Shown one piece after another: positions 1-11,200 of a DNA stretch of 64,000 nt (its first letter is position 1; each line of letters opens with the position of its first letter). The DNA is from Cupriavidus sp. MP-37 (GTDB lineage: Bacteria; Pseudomonadota; Gammaproteobacteria; Burkholderiales; Burkholderiaceae). The stretch spans positions 638,501 through 702,500 of the forward strand of contig NZ_CP085344.1 of NCBI RefSeq assembly GCF_020618415.1. The letters are read 5' to 3'. The notes beneath the pieces were generated by a model. The model was not told the origin of the DNA. It searched no databases and saw only the letters and a program-made list of their open reading frames with translations. A program made the translations under genes and the position numbers.

Positions 1-298
1 GCACGCGCGAGATCGCGGTATGCAGGCCGAGCGCGCGCTGGGCGGAATCCAGGCGCGCATCGAACCCCACCTTGTGCAGCGGCGGCGCGCTGCGCAGGTA
101 TGCCTGCTTGAGGTCCGTGGTGTATTCGTACAGCGCGCGGTCGGTCTGCACGGTGTGGCGCCCCGGATAGCGGCGGGCAAGGTGGTCCCCGAGCCGGCCG
201 GCGGCGACCAGTTCGCGCACCTGCTCCAGCACAGTAGGCGGATAGCCGCCCAGGAAGCGCATCGGGTCCTTGCCGGCGGGACGCCAGGTCTCATTCAC
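1..298 (-). CDS. YgjP-like M48-type metallopeptidase, N-terminal part (runs off left edge)
   Basis: The minus strand reads without stops from about 298 to the left edge. It gives an N-terminal segment containing FLGGYPP, LARRYPGRHTVQTDRALYEY and LGLHTAISR. This matches, from memory, the start of the YgjP/DUF45 metal-dependent hydrolase family. The zinc-binding HELxH motif of that family lies further along and would fall outside the window. No ATG suits the family start. A GTG at 298, or the preceding GTG at 301, begins about ten bases after the stop of the zinc-ribbon gene, and an in-frame ATG at 262 is the fallback. It is probably co-transcribed with the upstream zinc-ribbon gene. Family identity is fairly sure, the exact start is not. 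Confidence 0.65.
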   Translation of the reverse strand, partial: MNETWRPAGKDPMRFLGGYPPTVLEQVRELVAAGRLGDHLARRYPGRHTVQTDRALYEYTTDLKQAYLRSAPPLHKVGFDARLDSAQRALGLHTAISRV

Positions 299-311
299 CA
301 CGGCGGCCGGC

Positions 312-536
312 TCAGTGGTGGTGGTGATGGTGGTGCATCCAGCTGTTGTCCAGCGAATTGACGAAGGACTCGACCGCGTCCTTGTCGCCGGTGGCGTGGC
401 GCATCATCTCGCCGCACTTGCAGAAACCCTGGTACGGGGTGATGTGCGAGCACGCCGACGTCTTCTGCAGGTACAGCGTGACGGGTTTGGTGCACTTCTT
501 GCACTTGAACTTCAGGGTCAGGGCGGGTTTGCTCAT
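312..536 (-). CDS. small zinc-ribbon protein with natural C-terminal heptahistidine
   Basis: A 74-residue protein starting MSKPALTLKF. It has Cys pairs C12-x2-C15 and C39-x-C41, plus C29 and H31, which looks like a zinc-ribbon or similar metal site. The last seven residues are all histidine, directly before the stop. The start at 536 is preferred over an upstream extension because the N-terminus is compact and the Cys motifs follow at once. It lies about 150 bp from divergently transcribed ettA and about ten bases upstream of the YgjP-like gene, so those two are likely one unit. The function is unknown. Metal binding or metal delivery to the neighbouring metallopeptidase is only an inference. 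Confidence 0.7.
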   Translation of the reverse strand: MSKPALTLKFKCKKCTKPVTLYLQKTSACSHITPYQGFCKCGEMMRHATGDKDAVESFVNSLDNSWMHHHHHHH

Positions 537-685
537 GGCGATGGCTTGAAAAATCAGCGGAAAGACGAACCTGGGATTGTACCGGCGCAGGCCAAAGCTG
601 GCCGGGCCCGGGCGGCGCGTCCCGGCGTGCCTGATACACTCCGCCATTCCCGCACCTACTCCAGCACCATCACCAACACGCACCC

Positions 686-2353
<1,668 letters not shown>

Positions 2354-2429
2354 TGGGCTACGTTTTCGATGGAGTGCCGGACTGAGAGACCGCACGTTGC
2401 TGACTACCCTGACACACAGCGGGCTTGCT

Positions 2430-2530
2430 CCTCTCTCCCGCTTGCGGGAGAGGGGCAGGTGGTGAGGGCAGGCGCTGGCATACCACCGGCCAGGACTTCG
2501 TTATAGACGCCTGGCCCTCACCCCAACCCT
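2430..2530. repeat. GGGAGAGGGG palindromic repeat, left half of a dimer
   Basis: A hairpin CTCTCCCGC-TT-GCGGGAGAG spans 2433-2452. It is followed by GGTGAGGGCAGGC and, about 50 bases later, by GGCCCTCACCCCAACCCT ending at 2530. In the complete copies of this family elsewhere in the window, a second hairpin follows immediately. Here it is found only at 2729. Confidence 0.8.
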
Positions 2531-2590
2531 ACCCAGGAACCGTTGCTAACCCATTGATTCTGCTAGTACCGCCAAAGAATCAAATGCCAC

Positions 2591-2682
2591 CGTCATTCCC
2601 GCGAAGGCGGGAATCCAGCGTCTTAAAAGTCCCCCTTCGGGGGACAGAAAGCCACTGGGTCCCCGCCTTCGCGGGGACGACG
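2591..2682. repeat. MITE-like element with 28-bp terminal inverted repeats
   Basis: The left arm 2591-2618 and right arm 2655-2682 are inverted copies matching at 24 of 28 positions. Each arm is itself a hairpin around CCCGCGAAGGCGGG. A third hairpin, GTCCCCC-TTC-GGGGGAC, lies between them at 2629-2645. The arm sequence belongs to a type of short repeat that is, from memory, common in beta- and gammaproteobacteria. No ORF is inside, so any movement would need an enzyme supplied from elsewhere. Confidence 0.7.
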
Positions 2683-2728
2683 CCCCGGTTCGTGGCAGCA
2701 AGTCGGCAAGTGCAAGACGTGCGTTGAT

Positions 2729-2750
2729 CTCTCCCGCAAGCGGGAGAGGG
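2729..2750. repeat. GGGAGAGGG hairpin, right half of the split dimer
   Basis: A palindrome CTCTCCCGCAAGCGGGAGAG followed by GG. It is the same stem as at 2433 and at five other places in the window, and is the expected partner of the element ending at 2530. Confidence 0.75.
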
Positions 2751-2792
2751 AGCACACAGGTGGCACTTCCAGACCGAGGCGCCGCCACATGC

Positions 2793-2823
2793 AAAGCCCC
2801 GACTCAGTTGAGCGGGGCTTTTT
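2793..2823. terminator. rho-independent terminator between convergent genes
   Basis: A stem AAGCCCCG/CGGGGCTT with an 11-base loop and a run of five T on the plus strand. On the minus strand the tail is a short T run after the same stem. It sits 25 bp from the stop of the metallophosphoesterase gene and can serve both it and ettA. Confidence 0.75.
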
Positions 2824-2847
2824 GCTTTGCTTCAGCGGCAACCATGC

Positions 2848-3993
2848 CTACCCCCGCACCAACCTCACCCGCGTAATCTCCGACGGCGCCCCGAACCGCT
2901 TCGGCGGTCCCCAATAGCCGGTGCCGCGGCTGATATAGACCCACAGCGAACCATGCCGCACCAGCCCCGCGGTGTACGGCTGCTGCATCGGCACGAACAG
3001 GTTCCAAGGCCAGAACTGGCCGCCATGGGTATGTCCCGACAGTTGCAAATCGAAACCGGCTTGCGCCGCCGCGGGCGCGGTGCGGGGCTGGTGGGCCAGC
3101 AGCACGCGCACGCCGGCGTCGGCGGGGGCGCCGGCGATGGCGCGCTGCGGGTCGCTGCGGTGGCTGTCGTGGAAGCGGCCGGCGGAGTAGTCGGTCACGC
3201 CGCCCAGCACCAGCGCGGCGCCGTCATGCTGCAGCACCACGTGCTCGTTCATCAGCACGCGCAGGCCCAGCCGGCGCAGTTCGTCGATCCACGGCTGCGC
3301 GCCGGCGTAGTACTCGTGGTTGCCGGTGACGAAGTAGGCGCCGTGGCGCGCGCGCAGCCGGGCCAGCGGCGCGGTGTGGGCGGACAGCTCGGGCACGGTG
3401 CCGTCGACGAGGTCGCCGGTGATGGCGACGGCATCGGCCTGCAGGCTGTTGACGCGCTCGACGATGCGCTCTAGGTAAGGCCGCTTGATGGTGGGACCGA
3501 CATGGATGTCGCTGATCTGGGCGATGGTGAAGCCATGCAGCGCCTCCGGCAGGCCGCGCACCGGGACGTCGACCTCAACCACGCGCGCCAGCCGGCGCGC
3601 GTTGACATAACCCGCCAGCGTGACCAGCAAGGCCAGCAGCGGCACCGCCACGGCGCTGCCGGCGGCGAGTCCGGGCGCACGCCAGCCGAGCAGCTGCCCC
3701 GCCAGCCAGGCGGCGGCGAACGCCACGTCGCGGACCAGCGTCAGCACCAGCAGCGATGAGAAGAAGCCCATGGCGAGCATGCCGATCCACGACACCAGGT
3801 CCGACCACGGCTGGCTGACGCGCCGGGCCAGCAGTCCGGCCGGCAGCAGGGCGCAGGACAGGGCCAGCCAGACCACTGCCAAGGCCTTGACCGCCACCGG
3901 CACCGGCATCGCCGGCAACAGGCGCAGCCCGATATAGCCATGCAGCAGCGCCGTGATGAGGGCCGCGGTCAGGATGGTGGTGCGTGGGGGCAT
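2848..3993 (-). CDS. membrane-anchored metallophosphoesterase (YaeI-type)
   Basis: A 381-residue protein. The first 130 residues contain about four hydrophobic segments. A calcineurin-like phosphoesterase domain follows, with all motif blocks visible: SDIH (161-164), GDLVDG (193-198), GNHEYY (224-229), a later AHQPR and SGHTHGGQFW. These residues bind the two metals and catalyse phosphoester hydrolysis. The YaeI group acts on lipid-linked or pyrophosphate substrates such as UDP-diacylglucosamine, but the exact substrate here cannot be read from the sequence. The gene is convergent with ettA and separated by 369 bp from the next gene, which is divergent. The fold is certain, the substrate unknown. 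Confidence 0.85.
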   Translation of the reverse strand: MPPRTTILTAALITALLHGYIGLRLLPAMPVPVAVKALAVVWLALSCALLPAGLLARRVSQPWSDLVSWIGMLAMGFFSSLLVLTLVRDVAFAAAWLAGQLLGWRAPGLAAGSAVAVPLLALLVTLAGYVNARRLARVVEVDVPVRGLPEALHGFTIAQISDIHVGPTIKRPYLERIVERVNSLQADAVAITGDLVDGTVPELSAHTAPLARLRARHGAYFVTGNHEYYAGAQPWIDELRRLGLRVLMNEHVVLQHDGAALVLGGVTDYSAGRFHDSHRSDPQRAIAGAPADAGVRVLLAHQPRTAPAAAQAGFDLQLSGHTHGGQFWPWNLFVPMQQPYTAGLVRHGSLWVYISRGTGYWGPPKRFGAPSEITRVRLVRG

Positions 3994-4362
3994 GGGGCAG
4001 GGGCCGGGATGGAGTGTTCAGAGATGAGGGCCGCGGCGGCCGGCTTCAAGGGCCGGGACGGTGGCACCGGGCCATGCAAGATGCACACCCGCTGCGCCCG
4101 CGCGCGCCGCAACGGCGCATTGCGGCTTGACGCCGCCTCGCCGCGGCCCAATGCCTGTCTTATTGGGACGATCCGCGCGTCCTTCGGGGCGGGCGGCTGA
4201 TCTGTCCGTTTTCTGGCGGATCCTGAATGTTTTCGAATCGGATTGTTCCCATTGACGGGCTAATCTAGATTCGCGAAATGGGCCGCCTGTTGTGCAGCAT
4301 GGTGCCCGCGAGTGCCGGCCGGCTGGCCAGCCGGCGCAGGCGGCGCCCTCCCGGAGAAACCC
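3994..4362. other. divergent intergenic region, nothing identified
   Basis: This 369-bp gap lies between two divergent genes and must hold both promoters. I see no clear operator palindrome or coding sequence. The part at 4200-4275 is AT-richer than its surroundings and is the likeliest promoter zone for the downstream secreted protein. Confidence 0.5.
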
Positions 4363-6786
4363 ATGTCGTTTCGGTTAAAGCAGACCAGCGCGCTGATCGC
4401 GGCGGCCTGGCTGGCGCTGGCCCCGTTCGCGCCCCAGGCCGCCACGCCGCCCAAGTCGTCGTCTTCGTCGGCGGCGGCCGCGGCACCGCTGACCTGGCCG
4501 CGCAACTTTGATACGGCCGCCGACCATGTCGAGCTGTACCAGCCCCAGATCGAGACCTGGGAGGGCAACCGACTGTCCGGGCGCGCCGCGGTGGCGGTGG
4601 GCGACAAGGCGGCCTCGCCGACCTACGGCGTGGTCCATTTTTCTGCCACCGGCGATATCGACAAGCCGTCCGGGCTGGTGCAACTGAGCCGCATCACGGT
4701 CGACAGCGTCGAGGTCCCCACCCGCCCCGACGCCGCCGACCGCGTGCGCCAGGCACTGGTATCGCGCCTGCCGGCCAACGGGCTGACGGTGCCGCTGGAC
4801 CAGCTGCAGGCCAGCTATGCCGTATCGCAGCAACTGGCGCAAGCCGGCCGCGTCGCGGTGCGCAATGACGCGCCGCAGATCCTGTTCGCCACCACGCCGA
4901 CGCTGCTGGTGCTGGTCGATGGCGAGCCCGCCTGGCGCACCGTGCCGGGCACTTCGTACGAACGCGCGCTGAACAGCCGCGCGCTGCTGCTGCGCGCGCC
5001 GGGCGGCGAGCTGTTCCTGAAGGCGGCCGGCTACTGGTATCGCTCGGAATCCGCCGGCGGCGCCTGGGAGGCGGTGGCGACGGTGCCCCAGGCGCTGGAA
5101 AGCGCCGCCGGCAAGGCGGCGGCCGGCATGAAGCCCGATGCGATGCTGCCCGCCGACGGCAAGCGGCCGGCGCGGGCCCCGGCGATCCTGTTCGCCACGC
5201 AGCCGACCGAGCTGGTGGTGACCAGCGGCGCGCCGCAGATGGCGCCGGTCAGCGGGGTCAGCCTGCTGACCATGGCCAATGCCGACCACGCGGTCTTTGT
5301 CGATCCAGCCGCCAACCAGTATTACGTGCTGGTCTCGGGGCGCTGGTTCCGCGCGCCGATGCTGACCGGGCCGTGGCAGTACGTGCCTGGCAGCCAGCTG
5401 CCGGCGGACTTCGCGCGCATTCCGCCGACCGATCCCAAGGCCAATGTGCTGGTCTCCGTGCCCGGCACGCCGCAGGCGCGCGAGGCCGAGATCGCCGCCA
5501 CCATCCCGCAGACCGCCACGGTGTCGCGCAGCAAGGCCAGCCTGACGGTCACGTATGACGGCGCGCCGCGCTTCGTGCCGATCACCGGCACCTCGCTCAG
5601 CTATGCGGTCAATACCGGCACGCCGGTGATCGAGGTCGACGCCAGCCATTACTACGCGGTGGCCAACGGCGTCTGGTTTGCCGCGCCGGCGCCGACGGGC
5701 CCCTGGCAGGTCGCGACCGAGGTGCCGTCCGCCATCTACACCATCCCGCCGACCTCGCCGGTGTACTACGTCACCTATGTGCGCATCTACGCCGTCACGC
5801 CACAGACCGTGGTGGTGGGCTACACCCCGGGCTACATGGGGGTGGTGGTAAGCGCCGACGGCACCGTGGTCTATGGCACCGGCTATGTCTATCCGCCCTA
5901 CGTGGGCGCGGTCTACTACGGCTATCCGGCCACCTACGGCTACGGCGCGGGCTTCGGCATCGGCCTGGCCGAGGGCTTCGCCTTCGGCTTCGCCGCGGGC
6001 GCATTCTGGGGCGCGGCGTCGCCATACTGGGGCCCGTACTGGTGGGGCGGCCCTTATAACTGGAACTACGTCAACGTCAACCAGGCCAATTTCTACGGCC
6101 GCTGGGGCCAGGGCACGGTGACCCACGCGCAGGGCTGGAATGCCTGGACCGGCACCGAGTGGCGCGGTACCGCGGGCGCCGGCTACAACCCCGCCACCGG
6201 CGCGCGCTACCAGGGCAGCCGCGGCGCCGCCTTCAACCCGTATTCCGGCGACTACGCGGCCGGCCGCCAGGGCAGCTTCGCCAACCCGTCGACCGGGCGC
6301 GAAGGCGCGGCGCGCGGTGGCGTGGCCGGCAACACCTACAGCGGCGACTATGCGGCAGGACGGCAGGCCGCCGGCTACAACGCGCAGACCGGCCGCGTCG
6401 GCGCGGCCGAGGCCGGCATTGCCGGCAATACCCAGACCGGCCAGCACACCGCCGGCAGCCGCGGCTTTGTCGCCAACCCCGGCAAGGACAACGCGGTGGT
6501 GTGGAACAACGGCAATGTGTATGCCGGGCACGACGGCTCGGTCTACCAGCACACCGACAACGGCTGGCAGAAGCACACCCCCGGCGGATGGGAGCCGGTG
6601 CAGCCGGGCAACGACGCCACCGCCAGGCTGGAGCAACAGCGCCAGGCACGCGAGACCGGCCAGCAGCGCCTGCAGGGCATGGCGGGAGCCTGGCAGGGGC
6701 GCGGCCTTGGCGGCGCTGGTGGAGGATTCGCCGGTCGCGCCGGGGGTTTCCGCGGCGGCGGTTTCCATGGCGGCTTTCGCCGCTAA
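4363..6786 (+). CDS. large secreted Tyr/Gly-rich protein with C-terminal repeats, function unknown
   Basis: An 807-residue protein. The ATG at 4363 follows a GGAGA ribosome site and begins a signal peptide (MSFRLKQ, then a hydrophobic stretch to about residue 26). After a Ser/Ala run, residues of about 35-470 form repeated modules with YWYR, RWFRAPMLTGPWQYVP and VWFAAPAPTGPWQVA, that is, aromatic units ending in TGPWQ. The middle is rich in Gly, Tyr and Trp (YYGYPATYGYGAGFG). The C-terminal third carries repeats such as YSGDYAAGRQ and NTYSGDYAAGRQAAGYNAQ, then ends in Gly/Phe/Arg. Similar proteins are sometimes named carbohydrate-binding family V/XII, but I cannot confirm a function. A cell-surface or matrix role is inferred. 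Confidence 0.7.
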   Translation: MSFRLKQTSALIAAAWLALAPFAPQAATPPKSSSSSAAAAAPLTWPRNFDTAADHVELYQPQIETWEGNRLSGRAAVAVGDKAASPTYGVVHFSATGDIDKPSGLVQLSRITVDSVEVPTRPDAADRVRQALVSRLPANGLTVPLDQLQASYAVSQQLAQAGRVAVRNDAPQILFATTPTLLVLVDGEPAWRTVPGTSYERALNSRALLLRAPGGELFLKAAGYWYRSESAGGAWEAVATVPQALESAAGKAAAGMKPDAMLPADGKRPARAPAILFATQPTELVVTSGAPQMAPVSGVSLLTMANADHAVFVDPAANQYYVLVSGRWFRAPMLTGPWQYVPGSQLPADFARIPPTDPKANVLVSVPGTPQAREAEIAATIPQTATVSRSKASLTVTYDGAPRFVPITGTSLSYAVNTGTPVIEVDASHYYAVANGVWFAAPAPTGPWQVATEVPSAIYTIPPTSPVYYVTYVRIYAVTPQTVVVGYTPGYMGVVVSADGTVVYGTGYVYPPYVGAVYYGYPATYGYGAGFGIGLAEGFAFGFAAGAFWGAASPYWGPYWWGGPYNWNYVNVNQANFYGRWGQGTVTHAQGWNAWTGTEWRGTAGAGYNPATGARYQGSRGAAFNPYSGDYAAGRQGSFANPSTGREGAARGGVAGNTYSGDYAAGRQAAGYNAQTGRVGAAEAGIAGNTQTGQHTAGSRGFVANPGKDNAVVWNNGNVYAGHDGSVYQHTDNGWQKHTPGGWEPVQPGNDATARLEQQRQARETGQQRLQGMAGAWQGRGLGGAGGGFAGRAGGFRGGGFHGGFRR

Positions 6787-7003
6787 AGCTACGGCATCAG
6801 GCTACGGCAGCAGCGCGCTGACAGGGCGCTTTCGAAAGCAGTAAAGACGTCGACAAAAGAATTGAATTGGCGCGCGGCCGGGCCGGGCCTTACCCTGCCG
6901 GAGAGAAGGGGAGCGCGGCCGGCGGACCGGTGCGGCGTAACATGGCCGGCCACGGCGTCCGCCCGCAGCCATCGCATGCATAACCATGGCGGGAGAGGGA
7001 TCC

Positions 7004-8236
7004 GTGAATACTGCATTCCATTGGCGCGGTGCGCTCTGGCTGGCCTGCGCCATGACGCTGGCCGCCTGCGGCAACGACAAGCCGGCAGCGCATGCGCCAC
7101 CGGCAGCCGAAGTCACCGTGATGACCGTGGCGCTGCGCGACGTCCCCATCGTCTACGACTTTGTCGGCCAGACCCAGAGCTCGCAGCAGGTGGAGATCCG
7201 CGCCCGGGTCAATGGCTTTCTTGACCAGCGCGTCTATACCGAAGGCGCCGTGGTCAAGGCCGGCCAGACCATGTTCCTGATGGATCCCAAGCCGTTTGCC
7301 GCGGCGCTGGACGCGGCCAACGCCGAGCTGGCGCAGCAGGTGGCGCGGCTCAAAACCGCCAACGCCGACCTGGCGCGGGTACGCCCGCTGGCCGAGCGCA
7401 ACGCGTTGAGCCAGCGCGACCTGGACGACGCGACCGGCAAGCAGCAGTCCGCCGCGGCCGCGGTCGAGGCGGCCCGGGCCAACGTTACCAACGCCAAGCT
7501 CAACCTGGGCTACACCACCATCAAGTCGCCGGTCACCGGCGTGTCCAGCTTTGCCAAGAAGCAGGCAGGCAGCTATATCGATCCTTCCAACAGCCTGCTG
7601 ACCTACGTCGCCAAGCTCGACCCGATGTGGGTCAACTTCAGCCTGTCGGAAAACGAGGTGTTGACCGCGCGCACCGGGCAGGAATCCGGCGCGCTCAGGT
7701 TCCCGGCGCAGGGCGCGTTCGACGTGGTGATCGTGCTGGCCGACGGCAGCCAGTTCCCGCATCACGGCAAGATCACCTTTGCCGATGCCGCCTTCAACGC
7801 GGAAACCGGCACCTACATGATCCGCGCCGAGGTTGCCAATCCCGAAGGCACGCTGCGCCCCGGCCAGTTCGTGCGCGTGAAGCTGCATGGCGCCGAGCGC
7901 AGGCAGGCCATCGCGGTGCCGCAGGAAGCCATCATCCAGGGTCCGCGCGGCCAGCAGGTGTGGGTGGTGGGTCCCGACAACAAGGTGCAGCAGCGCGTGG
8001 TCGAGGCCGGTCAGTGGAGCGGCGACAACTGGATCGTCAGCACCGGCCTGAAGGCCGGTGAGCGCGTGGTGGTCAGCGGCATGCTGCGGCTCGCGCCGGG
8101 TGCTCCGGTGCGGCCGGTGGAAGCCACCGCGGCGCGGCCGGCGCCCGCTGCCGCGTCCGGCCCGGCCGCTGCAGCCGCGGCAGCCGCGCCGCCACCCCAG
8201 CCCCAGGCTGCCGCCGGCGCCGGGGGCAAGCCATGA
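7004..8236 (+). CDS. RND efflux periplasmic adaptor lipoprotein
   Basis: A 410-residue membrane-fusion protein. The GTG at 7004 sits four bases after a GGGAGAGGGA ribosome site and gives a lipoprotein signal peptide with LAAC lipobox (C22). An ATG 18 bases upstream is less likely. The mature part shows the adaptor order: biotinyl-lipoyl-like segment (GQTQSSQQVEIRARVNGFL), helical hairpin rich in Ala, beta-barrel region and a C-terminal Pro/Ala tail. It bridges the inner-membrane pump and outer-membrane channel encoded immediately downstream. The stop overlaps the pump start by four bases. The exported substrates cannot be told. The family resembles MexE/AcrA. Confidence 0.9.
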   Translation: MNTAFHWRGALWLACAMTLAACGNDKPAAHAPPAAEVTVMTVALRDVPIVYDFVGQTQSSQQVEIRARVNGFLDQRVYTEGAVVKAGQTMFLMDPKPFAAALDAANAELAQQVARLKTANADLARVRPLAERNALSQRDLDDATGKQQSAAAAVEAARANVTNAKLNLGYTTIKSPVTGVSSFAKKQAGSYIDPSNSLLTYVAKLDPMWVNFSLSENEVLTARTGQESGALRFPAQGAFDVVIVLADGSQFPHHGKITFADAAFNAETGTYMIRAEVANPEGTLRPGQFVRVKLHGAERRQAIAVPQEAIIQGPRGQQVWVVGPDNKVQQRVVEAGQWSGDNWIVSTGLKAGERVVVSGMLRLAPGAPVRPVEATAARPAPAAASGPAAAAAAAAPPPQPQAAAGAGGKP

Positions 8237-11200
8237 AGCTATCCCATTTCTTTATCGACCGGCCGATCTTTGCCTCGGTGCTGTCCATCATCATCGTGGT
8301 GGGCGGCCTGGTGGCGCTGACCAGGCTGCCGATCGCCCAGTTCCCCGAGATCACGCCGCCGTCGATCACGGTCAGCACCAAGTATCCGGGCGCCAGCGCC
8401 GAGGTGGTGGCGCAGAACGTGGCCGCGCCGATCGAGCAGCAGGTCAACGGCGCCGACAACATGATGTACATGAACTCGTCGAGTTCCTCCACCGGGGACA
8501 TGACGCTGAACGTGTATTTCGAGATCGGCACCGACCCGCAGCTGGCGCAGGTGGACGTGCAGAACCGCGTCAACCTGGCGCTGCCGACGCTGCCGGATGC
8601 GGTCACGTCGCAGGGCGTGTCGGTGCAGAAGCGGTCATCGGCGTTCATGATGGTGATCGCGCTGTATTCGCCGGACAACAGCTACGACCAGACCTTTGTC
8701 GGCAACTACGCCAACATCTATGTGCTGGATGCGCTCAAGCGCATTCCCGGCGCCAACCAGGCGTCGATCTTCGGCAGCCCCGACTACGCCATGCGCATCT
8801 GGCTGCGGCCGGACCGGATGGCGTCGCTCGGCATCACCGTGGAAGACGTCAAGAACGCGGTCAGCGCGCAGAACCAGCAGTATTCCGCCGGGCGCATCGG
8901 CCAGTCGCCCACCGACGGCGAGGTCAAGCTGACCTTCCCGATCGCCACCAAGGGCCGCATGACCGAGCCCGCCGAGTTCGAGAACATGATCCTGCGCGCG
9001 CAGTCCGGCGATGCCGCGCTGGTGCGGCTGAAGGACGTGGGCCGGGTCGAGCTGGGCCAGAAGGACTACTCGCTGCGCAGCCGCTACAAGGGCAAGACCG
9101 CGACGCTGATGGCGGTCTACCAGCAGCCCGGCGCCAATGCGCTGGACGTGGCCAAGCAGGTGCGCGGCACGCTGGCCGAGCTGAAGAAGTCGTTCCCGCC
9201 CGGCCTGGAGTATGAGGTGGCGCTGGACACCACCGAGTTCGTGCAGGAGTCGATCGGCGAGGTGGTGCACACGCTGCGCGACGCGGTGATCCTGGTGATC
9301 CTGGTGGTGTACCTGTTCCTGCAGAGCTTCCGCGCCACGCTGGTGCCGATCCTGGCGGTGCCAGTGTCAATTATCGGCGCCTTTGTCGGCATGAGCATGT
9401 TCGGTTTCTCGGTCAACATGCTGACGCTGTTCGGCATGGTGCTGGCGATCGGCATCGTGGTCGACGACGCGATCGTGGTGATCGAGAACGTCGAGCGCAA
9501 CATGACCGAGTTCAACCTGCCGCCCAAGGAGGCCGCCAAGCGCGCCATGGACGAGGTCAGCGGGCCGGTGGTGGCGATCGTGCTGGTGCTGCTGGCGGTG
9601 TTTATCCCGGTGGCGTTCCTGTCGGGCATCACCGGCCAGCTGTACAAGCAGTTCGCGGTGACGCTGGCGGTGTCGGTGGTGCTGTCCGGCGTGGTCGCGC
9701 TGACGCTGTCGCCGGCGCTGGCGGCGATCCTGCTCAAGCCCGGCGAGCAGAAGAAAAACCGCTTCTTCCGCTGGTTCAACGCCAGGTTCGACCGCCTGAT
9801 CGAGCGCTATGACGCCGCCAACCGGGCGGTGATCCGGCGCACGGTGGTGTCGCTGGGGGTGATCGTGGCGATGCTGGCGGCGATCGGGCTGATGTTCGCG
9901 CGCATCCCGTCGTCGTTCCTGCCGGTGGAGGACCAGGGCTATCTGCTGGGCGCGGTGATCATGCCGGATGCGGCCAGCCTGGACCGCACCCAGGCGCTGT
10001 CGCGCCGCGCCGAGGACTGGTTCTCCAAACAGCCGGGCGTGGCCGCGGTGGCGGCGCCGACCGGCTTCAGCCTGATCGATTCGCAGAACAAGTCCAACGC
10101 CGGCACGCTCTTTGTCTCGCTCAAGGGCTTCAGCGAGCGCGGCGACGGCGAAAGCGCGGCCGACCTGATCGCCAACGCAAAGAAGGAGTTTTCCACCTAC
10201 CAGGAGGGCGTGGTGATACCGATCAACCCGCCTTCGATTCCGGGCCTGGGCAGCACCGGCGGCTTCGAGTTCTGGCTGCAGAGCACCGGCGACGGCACCT
10301 ACCAGCAACTGGAGGCCAGGGTGCGCGCGTTCATCGCCAAGGCGCACGAGCGGCCCGAGCTGACCGGCGTGAATTCCACCATCAACACCCGTTCGCGCCA
10401 GCTGATGGTGGAGGTGGACCGCGAGCGCTCCGAGACCCAGGGCGTGCCGGTGGAGCAGGTCTACTCGGCGCTGCAGACCATGTTCGGGTCGCTCTACGTC
10501 AGCCAGTTCCCGAAGAACAGCCGGCTGTTCCAGGTGATCCTGCAGGCCGAGCCGGACTACCGCTCGCGCCCGGAGGATATCGACAAGGTCTACGTGCGCA
10601 ACCGCAACGGCGAGATGGTGCCGATCAAGGCGGTCACCACCGTGAAGTACGTGCCCGGGGCCGACATCGTCACGCGCTTCAACAACTTCCCGGCCGCCAA
10701 GATCATGGGCGACGCCGCGCCTGGCTACAGCTCGGGCCAGGCGCTGCAGGCGATGGAAGACATCGCCAGGGAAGTGCTGGGCGAAGGCTACAGCTTCTCC
10801 TGGAGCGGCCAGGCGTACGAGGAAAAGACCGCGGGCTCGACCGCGGTCTATGTCTTTGCCTTTGCCTTGCTGATGGTGTTCCTGATCCTGGCGGCGCAAT
10901 ACGAGAAGTGGTCGTTGCCGATCGGCGTGCTGCTGGCGGTGCCGTTCGCGCTGTTTGGCGCGCTGCTGGCGATCCTGATGCGCGGCATGCAGAACGACGT
11001 GTACTTCCAGATCGGCCTGACGGTGCTGATTGCGCTGGCGGCCAAGAACGCCATCCTGATCTTCGAGTTCGCGGTGGAGATGCGCCACAAGGAAGGCCTC
11101 AGTGCCTACGACGCCGCGCTGCACGCGGCCAGGTTGCGGCTGCGGCCGATCATCATGACCTCGCTGGCATTTATCCTGGGCTGCGTGCCGCTGGCGATTG

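Larger units (their letters stand above)
2354..2847. other. convergent intergenic region filled with repeats
   Basis: This 494-bp stretch between ettA and the convergent metallophosphoesterase gene has no credible gene. Short ORFs here run through palindromes. It holds a GGGAGAGGGG-type hairpin at 2433-2452 with its GTGAGGGC/GGCCCTCACC partners, a 92-bp inverted-repeat element at 2591-2682, a second GGGAGAGGG hairpin at 2729-2750 and a rho-independent terminator at 2793-2823. Confidence 0.8.

Noticed and set aside
3940..4200. Short plus-strand frame of 86 codons in the divergent gap
   Set aside because: It begins inside the metallophosphoesterase gene on the other strand and has no ribosome site or family resemblance.
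4375..6768. Open frame of 797 codons on the minus strand opposite the secreted protein
   Set aside because: The plus strand has a ribosome site, signal peptide and modular repeats. The minus frame shows none of these and is Arg/Gly/His-rich noise.
9367..11124. Open frame of 585 codons on the minus strand inside the RND pump
   Set aside because: Antisense to a gene with unambiguous RND motifs. High-GC codon usage keeps stops rare on this frame.
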